From: Verrucomicrobiota bacterium
GTDB lineage: Bacteria > Verrucomicrobiota > Verrucomicrobiia > Limisphaerales > AV2
Assembly: GCA_003219345.1 (NCBI GenBank)
Contig: QHOP01000220.1
Coordinates: 1-6,134 of the forward strand
Reading direction: 5' to 3'
Length of the DNA stretch: 6,134 nucleotides
Shown one piece after another: positions 1 through 5,148 of the stretch. The translations under genes were made by a program, and so were the position numbers. The notes below the pieces were generated by a model that saw nothing but the letters and a program-made list of their open reading frames with translations, searched no databases and was not told where the DNA came from. Positions within the stretch are counted from its first letter, which is position 1; every line of letters starts with the position of its first letter.

Positions 1-1720
1 CGGACCAGGCATAACCATCGCCGGACGTTAAGATTGTTGAGAATCCCGTCGATCCAGATGCGCTTCCCACAGCCACAAAGGTGCCGTTCCCGTACGTCAC
101 ACCATTGAGGATGTTTTGGAATCCTGAATTAACGCTCGTCCAGTTGGTCCCGTCGTCCGAGGTAAATACTGTGCCGACATTTCCGACCGTGACGAATCTG
201 CCGTTGCCGTAAGCGATGCCGCTCAGCGTATGGGTCGTGCTGGTGGGTCGTTTGGTCCAGACGTCGCCATTCGTCGAAGTCTGAATCGTGCCGCGTGATC
301 CTACCCCGACGAAGAGGCCGCCGCCGTAGGCAAGGGCCAGCAGATTGCTGGCAGTCCCGGAAGCCGATGGCGTCCATGCGCGGCCATCTGTCGAAATTGC
401 GGCATTCGTGCCCCCGGCGGCCACAAACATTCCATTGCCGAAGGCCACGGCGGACAGCGCCGGTGTCGTCTGCGAACTTTGCTCGAGCCATGCGCTGTCG
501 TCGGTCGAAGTCACGATTCTCCCGGCCTTTTGCCCGGTCGTGTTGGTGTAAGAGCCCACGGCCACAAAGACCCCATTGCCGTACGCGACTCCAGACAGGC
601 TTGCCGTCGTGGAAAAAGCCGGTCCTGTCCAGGTTACACCATCGGGCGACGTCGCGATCGCGCCCACGCCGGACTTCGCATCTCGCAATCCGACCGCTAC
701 GAACGTTCCATTGCCGAAGGCCACGTCGTAGTACGCCTGGTCGAGAATTCCTGAGGTTCGACTCGTCCAGGTCATGCCATTGGCGGAGGTAAGAATGGCG
801 CTCGCTGAGAAGACGGGTCCCGCGAGCTTTCCAACAGCCGCGAACGTTCCGTTACCGTATGCGACGCCCCACACGATTACTGTGTTGGTTCCTAAATCCT
901 GTTGCATCCAAGTGACGGCATTGGTGTCATTGCTGGTGCTGCCGGTCTGACGCGTCCACGCGAGACCGTCCGGAGAAGCCAGGATTTCGGTTCCACCGAC
1001 GGCGACAAAAGTCCCGTTGCCGTAAGCGACGCCGTTGAGATTGATTTGTGTGCCTGAATCGGCGACGGTCCAGTTCAAGGCATCGACCGAAGTGAGGATC
1101 AGGCCGAGTTCACCGACGGCAACGAACATCCCGCTCGCGTAGGTGATCGCGGTTAACAACCCTGGCATTCCGGAATCCGCAGGCGTCCACGTGACACCCT
1201 CACTCGAAGTCAGGATGGTCGCGTTGCCAAAGGCATCCACGTCGCCGACGGCAACGAAGGTGCCGTTGCCGTAGGCGGCCGCGGTCAGCAACGTGTCCGA
1301 CCCTGAGTCCACGCTGGTCCAGTTCAACCCATCGGAGGCGAGGATCACGCCATATCCGCCCACTGCGACAAAAGTACCATTGCCGTAAGCGACGCCATAG
1401 AGAGCTTCGGGCGTTCCAGAAGTTTGGCTCACCCAGTTTGTGCCATCGGCCGAACTGGCAATCGCGCCTCCGAATCCAACCGCCACAAAGGCGTTGTTTC
1501 CGTAAGCCACACCGGAGAGGCGATCGGCCGTAGGGAGAGGATTGCGCCGGTACCATTGGTCCAGTGGGTCGGCGGTCAGTGTGAAGCCCGCGCAGATCAG
1601 GAACAGAACGAAGCTCAGTGCGATCGCCCGCACACGCAGCCGCACACGAGTCCATTCCACGGTGGGGCGCGGCTCAACAGTGTTGCGACGGCTGTGCGCT
1701 GACGAAGAGAAGGGAGGCAT
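1..1720 (-). CDS. Secreted YGNGxFVAVG-repeat protein, probable beta-propeller (3' end outside window)
   Basis: The frame is open for 573 codons from ATG 1720 to the left edge, with no stop or frameshift. An in-frame TGA two codons upstream makes this the earliest start; no Shine-Dalgarno precedes it. Residues 1-24 form an unusually long polar lead, followed by a signal peptide: arginine-rich RVRLRVR (25-31), hydrophobic AIALSFVLFLICAGF (32-46), and likely cleavage after A50. A GTG at codon 21 or 26 could be the true start. From residue 68 on, the protein is a tandem array: [VI][AT][YF]GNGxFVAVG, a short variable loop, an I-L-T/A-S strand, then SxDGxxW. The last motif resembles the Asp-box (BNR) turn of sialidase-type propellers, and 38-39 residues suits one four-stranded blade. 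The fold is inferred; no catalytic residues are visible. Function is unknown, plausibly binding or adhesion outside the cytoplasm. Any C-terminal anchor lies beyond the window. It is co-directional with the hydrolase gene upstream, 139 bp away. Confidence 0.88.
   Translation of the reverse strand, partial: MPPFSSSAHSRRNTVEPRPTVEWTRVRLRVRAIALSFVLFLICAGFTLTADPLDQWYRRNPLPTADRLSGVAYGNNAFVAVGFGGAIASSADGTNWVSQTSGTPEALYGVAYGNGTFVAVGGYGVILASDGLNWTSVDSGSDTLLTAAAYGNGTFVAVGDVDAFGNATILTSSEGVTWTPADSGMPGLLTAITYASGMFVAVGELGLILTSVDALNWTVADSGTQINLNGVAYGNGTFVAVGGTEILASPDGLAWTRQTGSTSNDTNAVTWMQQDLGTNTVIVWGVAYGNGTFAAVGKLAGPVFSASAILTSANGMTWTSRTSGILDQAYYDVAFGNGTFVAVGLRDAKSGVGAIATSPDGVTWTGPAFSTTASLSGVAYGNGVFVAVGSYTNTTGQKAGRIVTSTDDSAWLEQSSQTTPALSAVAFGNGMFVAAGGTNAAISTDGRAWTPSASGTASNLLALAYGGGLFVGVGSRGTIQTSTNGDVWTKRPTSTTHTLSGIAYGNGRFVTVGNVGTVFTSDDGTNWTSVNSGFQNILNGVTYGNGTFVAVGSASGSTGFSTILTSGDGYAWS
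2..1519 (-). repeat. Twelve protein-level tandem repeats within the secreted repeat gene
   Basis: The aromatic residue opening each YGNG core lies at residues 73, 112, 150, 194, 233, 288, 335, 380, 427, 465, 504 and 543. Spacings are 39, 38, 44, 39, 55, 47, 45, 47, 38, 39 and 39 residues. The basic unit is therefore 38-39 residues, and extra length sits in loops between the core and the I-L-T-S strand. Each unit ends in a tryptophan, at residues 96, 134, 178, 217, 255, 318, 364, 411, 449, 488, 527 and 572, with an additional one at 271. Repeats 4 (YASGMFVAVG) and 10 (YGGGLFVGVG) are the most divergent cores. The DNA copies have drifted at synonymous sites, so the array is not a recent expansion. 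Confidence 0.9.
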
Positions 1721-1859
1721 GGTTCAACGCCACAATGAATGACTCGTGATTGGCTGCAAGCAGAAACTACGGCGGCCAGTTCAAATGCTCTCACGCATGA
1801 TCGCGACGGTGTTTTTCCTGGCGCGCAAAGCGGTGCCATCCCGGACGTGCCATCGGGAG
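1721..1859. other. Spacer between hydrolase stop and repeat-protein start
   Basis: This 139-bp gap lies between two minus-strand genes. I see no clear promoter, no Shine-Dalgarno and no hairpin with a T-run, so neither co-transcription nor separate transcription can be argued from sequence. It holds the near-copy of the hydrolase 3' end described separately, plus an 8-bp direct repeat GTGCCATC (1833-1840 and 1847-1854) that is too short to interpret. Confidence 0.5.
1772..1789 (-). repeat. Near-copy of the hydrolase gene's 3' end
   Basis: On the plus strand, GCGGCCAGTTCAAATGCT here matches 1871-1888 (GCGGCCAGTTCAGATGCT) at 17 of 18 positions. Read on the minus strand it encodes EHLNWPP followed by TAG, mirroring the hydrolase C-terminus KHLNWPRPE-stop. 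The single mismatch is a synonymous Leu change (CTG/TTG). The open stretch is only about seven codons because a TGA lies immediately upstream, so it is not a gene. It may be the last trace of a duplicated or replaced 3' end. Confidence 0.5.
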
Positions 1860-4334
1860 TTACTCAGGCCGCGGCCAGTTCAGATGCTTGTGCAAAAACT
1901 CAAACGTCCCGACACCGTTTATCGTGTGCGGGCCGTTGAAGAATTCGATGGCCGCGCGGTCGCCGATGCCGAGTGTGTCGTAAAGCCGGCGCACTTTGGC
2001 GAATTCGTAAGCAACCCATTCGTCCGGCGCGACGCCGTCGGAGTGGCCGCGCTCGACCATGAACGGTCGCGGCGCAATGAGCGCGGCCATTTCGGCATAG
2101 TTGAAGGTGTGGCCGAGGTTGAACTCCACCATTTCGTATTCGCCAGTGTAGAGATAGCTGTAAGGTGAATCAACGGTGACATTTTTCCGGATCCACTCGT
2201 TGAAATCCGCGGAGCAGATGGAGAGACAGTAGCGGTCGAGCAGGGAAGGGACGCGCATGGCCGTCTTGCCGCCGTAGGAGAGGCCGTAGAAACCGATGCG
2301 TTGCGGATCAACGAACGGCAGCCCGGAGAGCCAGTCGAGGATGCGGTCGTGCTGCGCGAGGATGACGGAGAAGAGCGATTTCTTCAGTGGATTGGCTTTG
2401 CGTTGGAGCACGCGGAAGGCGTCGTGGCCGCGATACGGATTGTGCGGCGCGAAAGTGACGAATCCGCGCTCGGCCAGGCGCGCGGCGAAGGCCTTGTAGT
2501 AGGGATAGCCGCTGCGCTTGGGATCGTCGTCAATCGTATCCATCGGCACGCCTTCCAGTCCGTGCTGGCAAACCACGACCGGGCGGCGCTCGCCCGGCTT
2601 GAGGTCTTTCGGCACGAGCAACTCCCCCCAGGCAAAGACGTCTGGCCAGACATCGAGCGTGACGTCGTAGGCAGTCCAACCCCTCACCCCGTCCCTCTCC
2701 CCATCGGATGGGGAGAGGGTGGCCGAAGGCCGGGTGAGGGGGCTATTCGAGGTTCGACTGCTCGCTTTGAATTCGATGCGGCGGGTGCGGGGATTGGTCG
2801 GCAGGTCCGCTTTCGGGAAGCGCCCGATGAGTTCGTCCCAAAGATTGCTCTTGAACCCTTGCGTGGCTGCGATCCACTCGTTGGTCGAGCTCGTTTTCAC
2901 TTTGTGCCAGAAGAAATCATCGCGCACGCGCTCGGAAAGTTGGAGCAGCCGTTGGGTGTGATTGACCAGTTCCTGCACCTGGCGGCGCTGGCGTTCGCTG
3001 GGATCGAAATTTTTTCGCAAGTCGAAAGGCGCGTTCGCGGCGATGGGCTGTAATGGGTTTGTCGCGCCGACGGATTTGAGAAAAGCGGACAGCGCACGAT
3101 CCGAACCGAGGCCGAGGGTCTTACCGTCGCCGCCATAGGCGAATTCGAGCGGGAAAGGGAGCGACGGCGGGAAAAAGGCTTTGGCGCGATTCACCTCCGC
3201 CTGAACCGACGCGAAGTCCGGCGTGATCAATTTCCCGGGCGCCGCTCCACCGCGTCCTTCGCGCGGTTTGGGCGGGCCATCCACCGGCGGGACTTCGCTG
3301 TACTCGACGATGAGATTTCTCGGCGCGATGAGGCTGGCGATCTCGGCGTCGCCGAATTCGTGCAGCAGACCAAAGACATTGCGATAAATGGGCTCTTCCC
3401 AGACGCGTTGGCGCGAGGAGAAATAGCCGCTCACCAGAGCGGCATCAATGCGCGTGTCGAGCGCAGCCGCGTAAAGGGCAATCAAGCCGCCTTCACCGTA
3501 GCCGGCGACACCGATCTTTCCCAGCGGTTGAGGCTTTTGCTTCGGCATCGCGGCGTCCACTCCGACGAACCAATCGACCACCGCGACAACCTTCTGCACT
3601 TCGTAACCGATGATGTGGCGGCCCATTTCGTAGGCCTGGCGGTAAATCCATTCGCGATGCGGCTGGTTGGTGAACCGACGGAGCAGGAGATTGCCGGAAT
3701 ACGTGTCGTCGCGGTTGATCAACATGGGCACGACAACCTGACAGCCGTTTTCCGCGAGGCGGCGGGCGAACTGCGCTTCGGGCGGAAGGCCCGGCTCAAG
3801 CCCCGCGAGCATCTCAGGCGTTTGGTCCGCATCGGGAAGGGCAACCACGCGAGCCAGGGTGTCGCCTTTGGGCTGGAGAAAAAGACCCTCACCATCGACA
3901 TCTTCAAACACCGGCCAGCGCACGGCGTAAGCGCGAAACAGGTCCGTCTCAGCAACGACCGGCGGTGTCGCGGTGCTGCTCATGTATTCCAAAGCTCTGA
4001 CGCGCAACCGTGGGTCAACCGCTCCAATGCACTTCTGGAGTCGGTCGCGGTTGGGTCGAACCGATTTCTCGTAAGCTTCGCGCGAAGAAAAGCCGCGATG
4101 CCAGAGCTTTTCCCGTTCCTCGACCGAATGCTCGATCTCGCGCAACAGGAAGCGGTCGATGCCTTCGACCATTCTGGTTGAGAGATCGCCTTCCCAGGTC
4201 AAACGCTGCGTCCCGGGCAGAGTTTCGACTTGTTGACCGGACAACAGACCCGTGAAGCCGCCAAGAAAGCCGGCAAAGAACCAGGCAGGAATGCGCGGGC
4301 GAGACTTCTTACTTTGGAAATCCGGCTGGAGCAC
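1860..4334 (-). CDS. Exported two-domain dienelactone-hydrolase-like alpha/beta hydrolase
   Basis: 824 residues with GTG start; an in-frame TAA 12 nt upstream and no methionine before residue 55 support it. Residues 1-33 look like a signal peptide: KKSRPR, then hydrophobic AWFFAGFLGGFTGLLSG. Domain 1 spans roughly 130-425. At its nucleophile elbow it reads IGVAGYGEGG (274-283), with Gly280 where Ser is expected, and no obvious catalytic His follows, so it looks inactive. A predicted helical linker (440-500) and a repeat-encoded insert (about 531-552) lead into domain 2 (about 553-820). Domain 2 has a strand and oxyanion-type HG (VVVCQHGLEG, 587-596), the elbow GLSYGG with Ser686, Asp766 in ERGHSDG, and His803 in FFNGPHT, an intact triad. 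The family includes dienelactone hydrolases and acetyl-xylan-type esterases; the substrate here is unknown, plausibly an ester-linked carbohydrate or xenobiotic outside the cytoplasm. It is divergent from the small membrane protein gene (92-bp gap). Confidence 0.9.
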   Translation of the reverse strand: MLQPDFQSKKSRPRIPAWFFAGFLGGFTGLLSGQQVETLPGTQRLTWEGDLSTRMVEGIDRFLLREIEHSVEEREKLWHRGFSSREAYEKSVRPNRDRLQKCIGAVDPRLRVRALEYMSSTATPPVVAETDLFRAYAVRWPVFEDVDGEGLFLQPKGDTLARVVALPDADQTPEMLAGLEPGLPPEAQFARRLAENGCQVVVPMLINRDDTYSGNLLLRRFTNQPHREWIYRQAYEMGRHIIGYEVQKVVAVVDWFVGVDAAMPKQKPQPLGKIGVAGYGEGGLIALYAAALDTRIDAALVSGYFSSRQRVWEEPIYRNVFGLLHEFGDAEIASLIAPRNLIVEYSEVPPVDGPPKPREGRGGAAPGKLITPDFASVQAEVNRAKAFFPPSLPFPLEFAYGGDGKTLGLGSDRALSAFLKSVGATNPLQPIAANAPFDLRKNFDPSERQRRQVQELVNHTQRLLQLSERVRDDFFWHKVKTSSTNEWIAATQGFKSNLWDELIGRFPKADLPTNPRTRRIEFKASSRTSNSPLTRPSATLSPSDGERDGVRGWTAYDVTLDVWPDVFAWGELLVPKDLKPGERRPVVVCQHGLEGVPMDTIDDDPKRSGYPYYKAFAARLAERGFVTFAPHNPYRGHDAFRVLQRKANPLKKSLFSVILAQHDRILDWLSGLPFVDPQRIGFYGLSYGGKTAMRVPSLLDRYCLSICSADFNEWIRKNVTVDSPYSYLYTGEYEMVEFNLGHTFNYAEMAALIAPRPFMVERGHSDGVAPDEWVAYEFAKVRRLYDTLGIGDRAAIEFFNGPHTINGVGTFEFLHKHLNWPRPE
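2680..2741 (+). repeat. Palindromic repeat inserted in frame in the hydrolase gene
   Basis: The outer arms CCCCTCACCC (2680-2689) and GGGTGAGGGG (2732-2741) are perfect complements. Inside is a perfect 13-bp stem, CCCTCTCCCCATC (2693-2705) with GATGGGGAGAGGG (2707-2719), around one unpaired base. A small GGCC-GAA-GGCC hairpin (2721-2731) follows. It shares CCCTCACCCCGTCCCT with the element at 4834-4928 in the same plus-strand orientation. Read through on the minus strand it encodes PLTRPSATLSPSDGERDG, a low-complexity stretch between the two hydrolase domains. There is no stop in that frame and the hydrolase frame continues on both sides. No transposase or clear target-site duplication is seen. 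Confidence 0.85.
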
Positions 4335-4340
4335 TCGCGC

Positions 4341-4369
4341 AGATTAGCGCGGGTTGGCGAACGTTACAA
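4341..4369 (-). promoter_or_regulatory. Weak candidate promoter for the hydrolase gene
   Basis: On the minus strand, TTGTAA (4364-4369) and TAATCT (4341-4346) are separated by exactly 17 bp. TAATCT ends 6 nt before the GTG start, which would give an almost leaderless transcript. The -35 matches consensus at 4 of 6 positions and the -10 at only 3 of 6 (TAxxxT). The call rests mainly on spacing and on the parallel with the divergent gene. Confidence 0.3.
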
Positions 4370-4390
4370 TCTGTTTTCCAAAATCAACGG

Positions 4391-4419
4391 TTGAAATTCC
4401 CACGCGCCTGGAGTATAAC
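4391..4419 (+). promoter_or_regulatory. Sigma-70-type promoter for small membrane protein, probably leaderless
   Basis: TTGAAA (4391-4396) and TATAAC (4414-4419) each match the -35 and -10 consensus at 5 of 6 positions and are separated by the ideal 17 bp. The -10 ends 7 nt before ATG 4427, so transcription should begin at or within a base of the start codon. A GGAG at 4410-4413 is too far from the ATG (13 nt) to be a good ribosome binding site and would lie upstream of the predicted transcript. Confidence 0.6.
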
Positions 4420-4426
4420 CTAGGTC

Positions 4427-4636
4427 ATGCGCCTCTTTTTGGCACTTGTCGCATGGAGCATTCTGTTCGTGTTTTCCTGGCCGCTGGCCGTGGCGGTGCT
4501 GGTGTTGTATCCCATTCTCTGGTTGATTTGTCTCCCGTTGCGTTTGATCGGCATCACCGTCGCGGCAGTGTTCGCGCTGCTGAGGGCGATTCTTTTCCTG
4601 CCCGCGCGGCTGCTGGGAGTGAGACCCAGACGCTGA
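4427..4636 (+). CDS. Small hydrophobic membrane protein, 69 residues, function unknown
   Basis: The product is almost entirely hydrophobic: residues 2-25 (starting RLFLALVAWSILF), 26-37 (VLYPILWLICLP) and 40-59 (LIGITVAAVFALLRAILFLP) suggest two or three membrane segments broken by prolines and by single arginines (R39, R53). It ends in a basic tail, ARLLGVRPRR, that probably faces the cytoplasm. Three points argue it is a real gene despite its size: a near-consensus promoter immediately upstream, the coherent membrane profile, and its placement in an otherwise unoccupied divergent slot. I do not recognise a named family, although small proline- and leucine-rich membrane proteins of this appearance are common as hypotheticals. 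Possible roles include a membrane-complex subunit or stress-related small protein; nothing in the sequence decides. It converges on the glycerophosphodiesterase-like gene across the repeat cluster. Confidence 0.7.
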   Translation: MRLFLALVAWSILFVFSWPLAVAVLVLYPILWLICLPLRLIGITVAAVFALLRAILFLPARLLGVRPRR

Positions 4637-4680
4637 AAACAATTTCTTGGGCGGGCGAAAGTGCTCGCGAGCGGCAAAAT

Positions 4681-4720
4681 TGCAGCCACTGAGGTGACTT
4701 TGTAGCCACTGAGGTAACGA
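4681..4720 (+). repeat. Two 20-bp tandem repeats with GYAGCCACTGAGGT core
   Basis: TGCAGCCACTGAGGTGACTT (4681-4700) is followed directly by TGTAGCCACTGAGGTAACGA (4701-4720), identical at 16 of 20 positions with a shared GYAGCCACTGAGGTRAC core. The second copy resembles the GTAGCC-type motif at 5131-5148 read on the minus strand, which suggests but does not prove one repeat family. Confidence 0.6.
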
Positions 4721-4774
4721 GGTGGATTGGTTGTCCGCCTCCTAATCAGAAAATGGGATTGGAGGAAACGCTCG

Positions 4775-4805
4775 CCCTCACCCCGGCCCCCTCCCCCAGG
4801 AGAGA
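4775..4805 (+). repeat. Degenerate fragment of the palindromic repeat family
   Basis: It begins CCCTCACCCCGGCCCCCTCC, close to the left arm and stem start of the elements at 2680 and 4857. It continues into AGGAGAG, but the returning arm GGGTGAGGG is missing and the stem is imperfect. I read it as a decayed or truncated copy. Confidence 0.5.
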
Positions 4806-4833
4806 ACTCCCCCAACTTCGAACATGCATGGCA

Positions 4834-4928
4834 CCATTGAACCGGCCAGCGGCCCCCTCACCCCGTCCCTGCTCCCTCTCCGCGGGGGAGAGGGTGCCCC
4901 GAAGGGCGGGAGAGGAGGAGGTTCATGG
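4834..4928 (+). repeat. Palindromic element with GAACC/GGTTC ends, 95 bp
   Basis: The ends are CCATTGAACC (4834-4843) and GGTTCATGG (4920-4928), inverted apart from one extra T. Inside come CCCCTCACCCCGTCCCT (4854-4870), an 8-bp stem CCCTCTCC (4874-4881) with GGAGAGGG (4887-4894), a small GCCC-CGAA-GGGC hairpin (4896-4907), and a G-rich right arm. Order and orientation match the copy inside the hydrolase gene. The small hairpin has a different sequence there (GGCC-GAA-GGCC) but the same pairing. Confidence 0.75.
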
Positions 4929-4965
4929 GCAGGGAACACCTCCAAAATCCGGACGCGAATCGGGG

Positions 4966-5065
4966 CCATGAACCCACCCCCAACCCCTCCGGAGGAGGGG
5001 AGCAATGTCGGGCACGCTTGCCCAGTTCCCCTCCTGGGAGGGGTCAGGGGTGGGTCGGTTCATGG
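4966..5065. repeat. Large nested palindrome, 100 bp, with 9-bp perfect inverted ends
   Basis: The termini CCATGAACC (4966-4974) and GGTTCATGG (5057-5065) are perfect inverted repeats. Each half holds its own hairpin: CCCCTCC-gga-GGAGGGG (4984-5000) and CCCCTCC-tg-GGAGGGG (5028-5043). The centre is another hairpin, GGGCA-cgct-TGCCC (5010-5023). The two halves are imperfect inverted copies of one another, so a single strand could fold either as one long stem or as three smaller ones. The terminal 9-mer also ends the neighbouring element at 4928. Confidence 0.8.
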
Positions 5066-5130
5066 AAAGGGGGAAGCAGGCACAGTTCCCGGAATTTTCA
5101 CGCCCTTTGGTGTGGAATTGCTTCACGGGG

Positions 5131-5148
5131 ACTCACGTCGGCGGCTAC
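5131..5148 (-). repeat. GTAGCC-type repeat motif overlapping the glycerophosphodiesterase-like stop codon
   Basis: On the minus strand the sequence is GTAGCCGCCGACGTGAGT. Its TAG (5145-5147) is the stop codon of the glycerophosphodiesterase-like gene. It matches the tandem units at 4682-4699 and 4702-4719 at 13 and 12 of 18 positions, which is suggestive only. I have the impression that similar GTAGCCGCCGACGTGAG strings are dispersed in verrucomicrobial genomes, but I cannot verify that here. Confidence 0.35.

Larger units (their letters stand above)
4637..5144. other. Gene-free convergent region holding a repeat cluster
   Basis: This stretch lies between the stop codons of two converging genes. 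Open frames exist on both strands, but they translate the palindromic repeats into Pro/Gly/Arg-rich sequence with no domain signal and no plausible starts. The content is a 20-bp tandem repeat (4681-4720), a decayed palindrome fragment (4775-4805), two full palindromic elements (4834-4928 and 4966-5065), and a GTAGCC-type motif at the right end. A self-complementary GCTCGCGAGC sits at 4663-4672. No hairpin is followed by a T-run, so no classical terminator is called, though the large palindromes could form 3'-end structures for both flanking transcripts. Confidence 0.7.

Noticed and set aside
295..792. Plus-strand Arg/Pro-rich open frame opposite the repeat protein
   Set aside because: The minus strand carries the regular YGNGxFVAVG repeats in one uninterrupted frame; the Arg/Pro-rich product is typical of a shadow.
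2..1519. CRISPR or other DNA repeat array
   Set aside because: The periodicity is at protein level. The DNA units are diverged and unequal in length, with no constant repeats and spacers.
1200..1655. Minus-strand open frame in another phase of the repeat gene
   Set aside because: Its cysteine- and arginine-rich product lacks the repeat pattern and lies wholly within the correct frame's span.
1833..1854. GTGCCATC direct repeat as an operator
   Set aside because: Only two 8-bp copies in a GC-rich spacer, without promoter context; chance is a sufficient explanation.
2301..3053. Plus-strand open frame of 250 codons opposite the hydrolase gene
   Set aside because: It lies antisense to a gene with clear catalytic motifs. 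Its translation has no recognisable domain, and long shadow frames are expected in GC-rich DNA.
3360..4181. Plus-strand open frame of 273 codons opposite the hydrolase gene
   Set aside because: It is antisense to the N-terminal hydrolase domain, has no signal or motif, and its frame is explained by codon bias of the true gene.
4834..5065. Intrinsic terminators
   Set aside because: The hairpins are strong, but none is followed by a T-run on either strand, so a Rho-independent terminator cannot be claimed.
5097..5118. Hairpin TTCACGCC-cttt-GGTGTGGAA
   Set aside because: It depends on G-U pairs and works poorly on the minus strand, where the neighbouring transcript ends.
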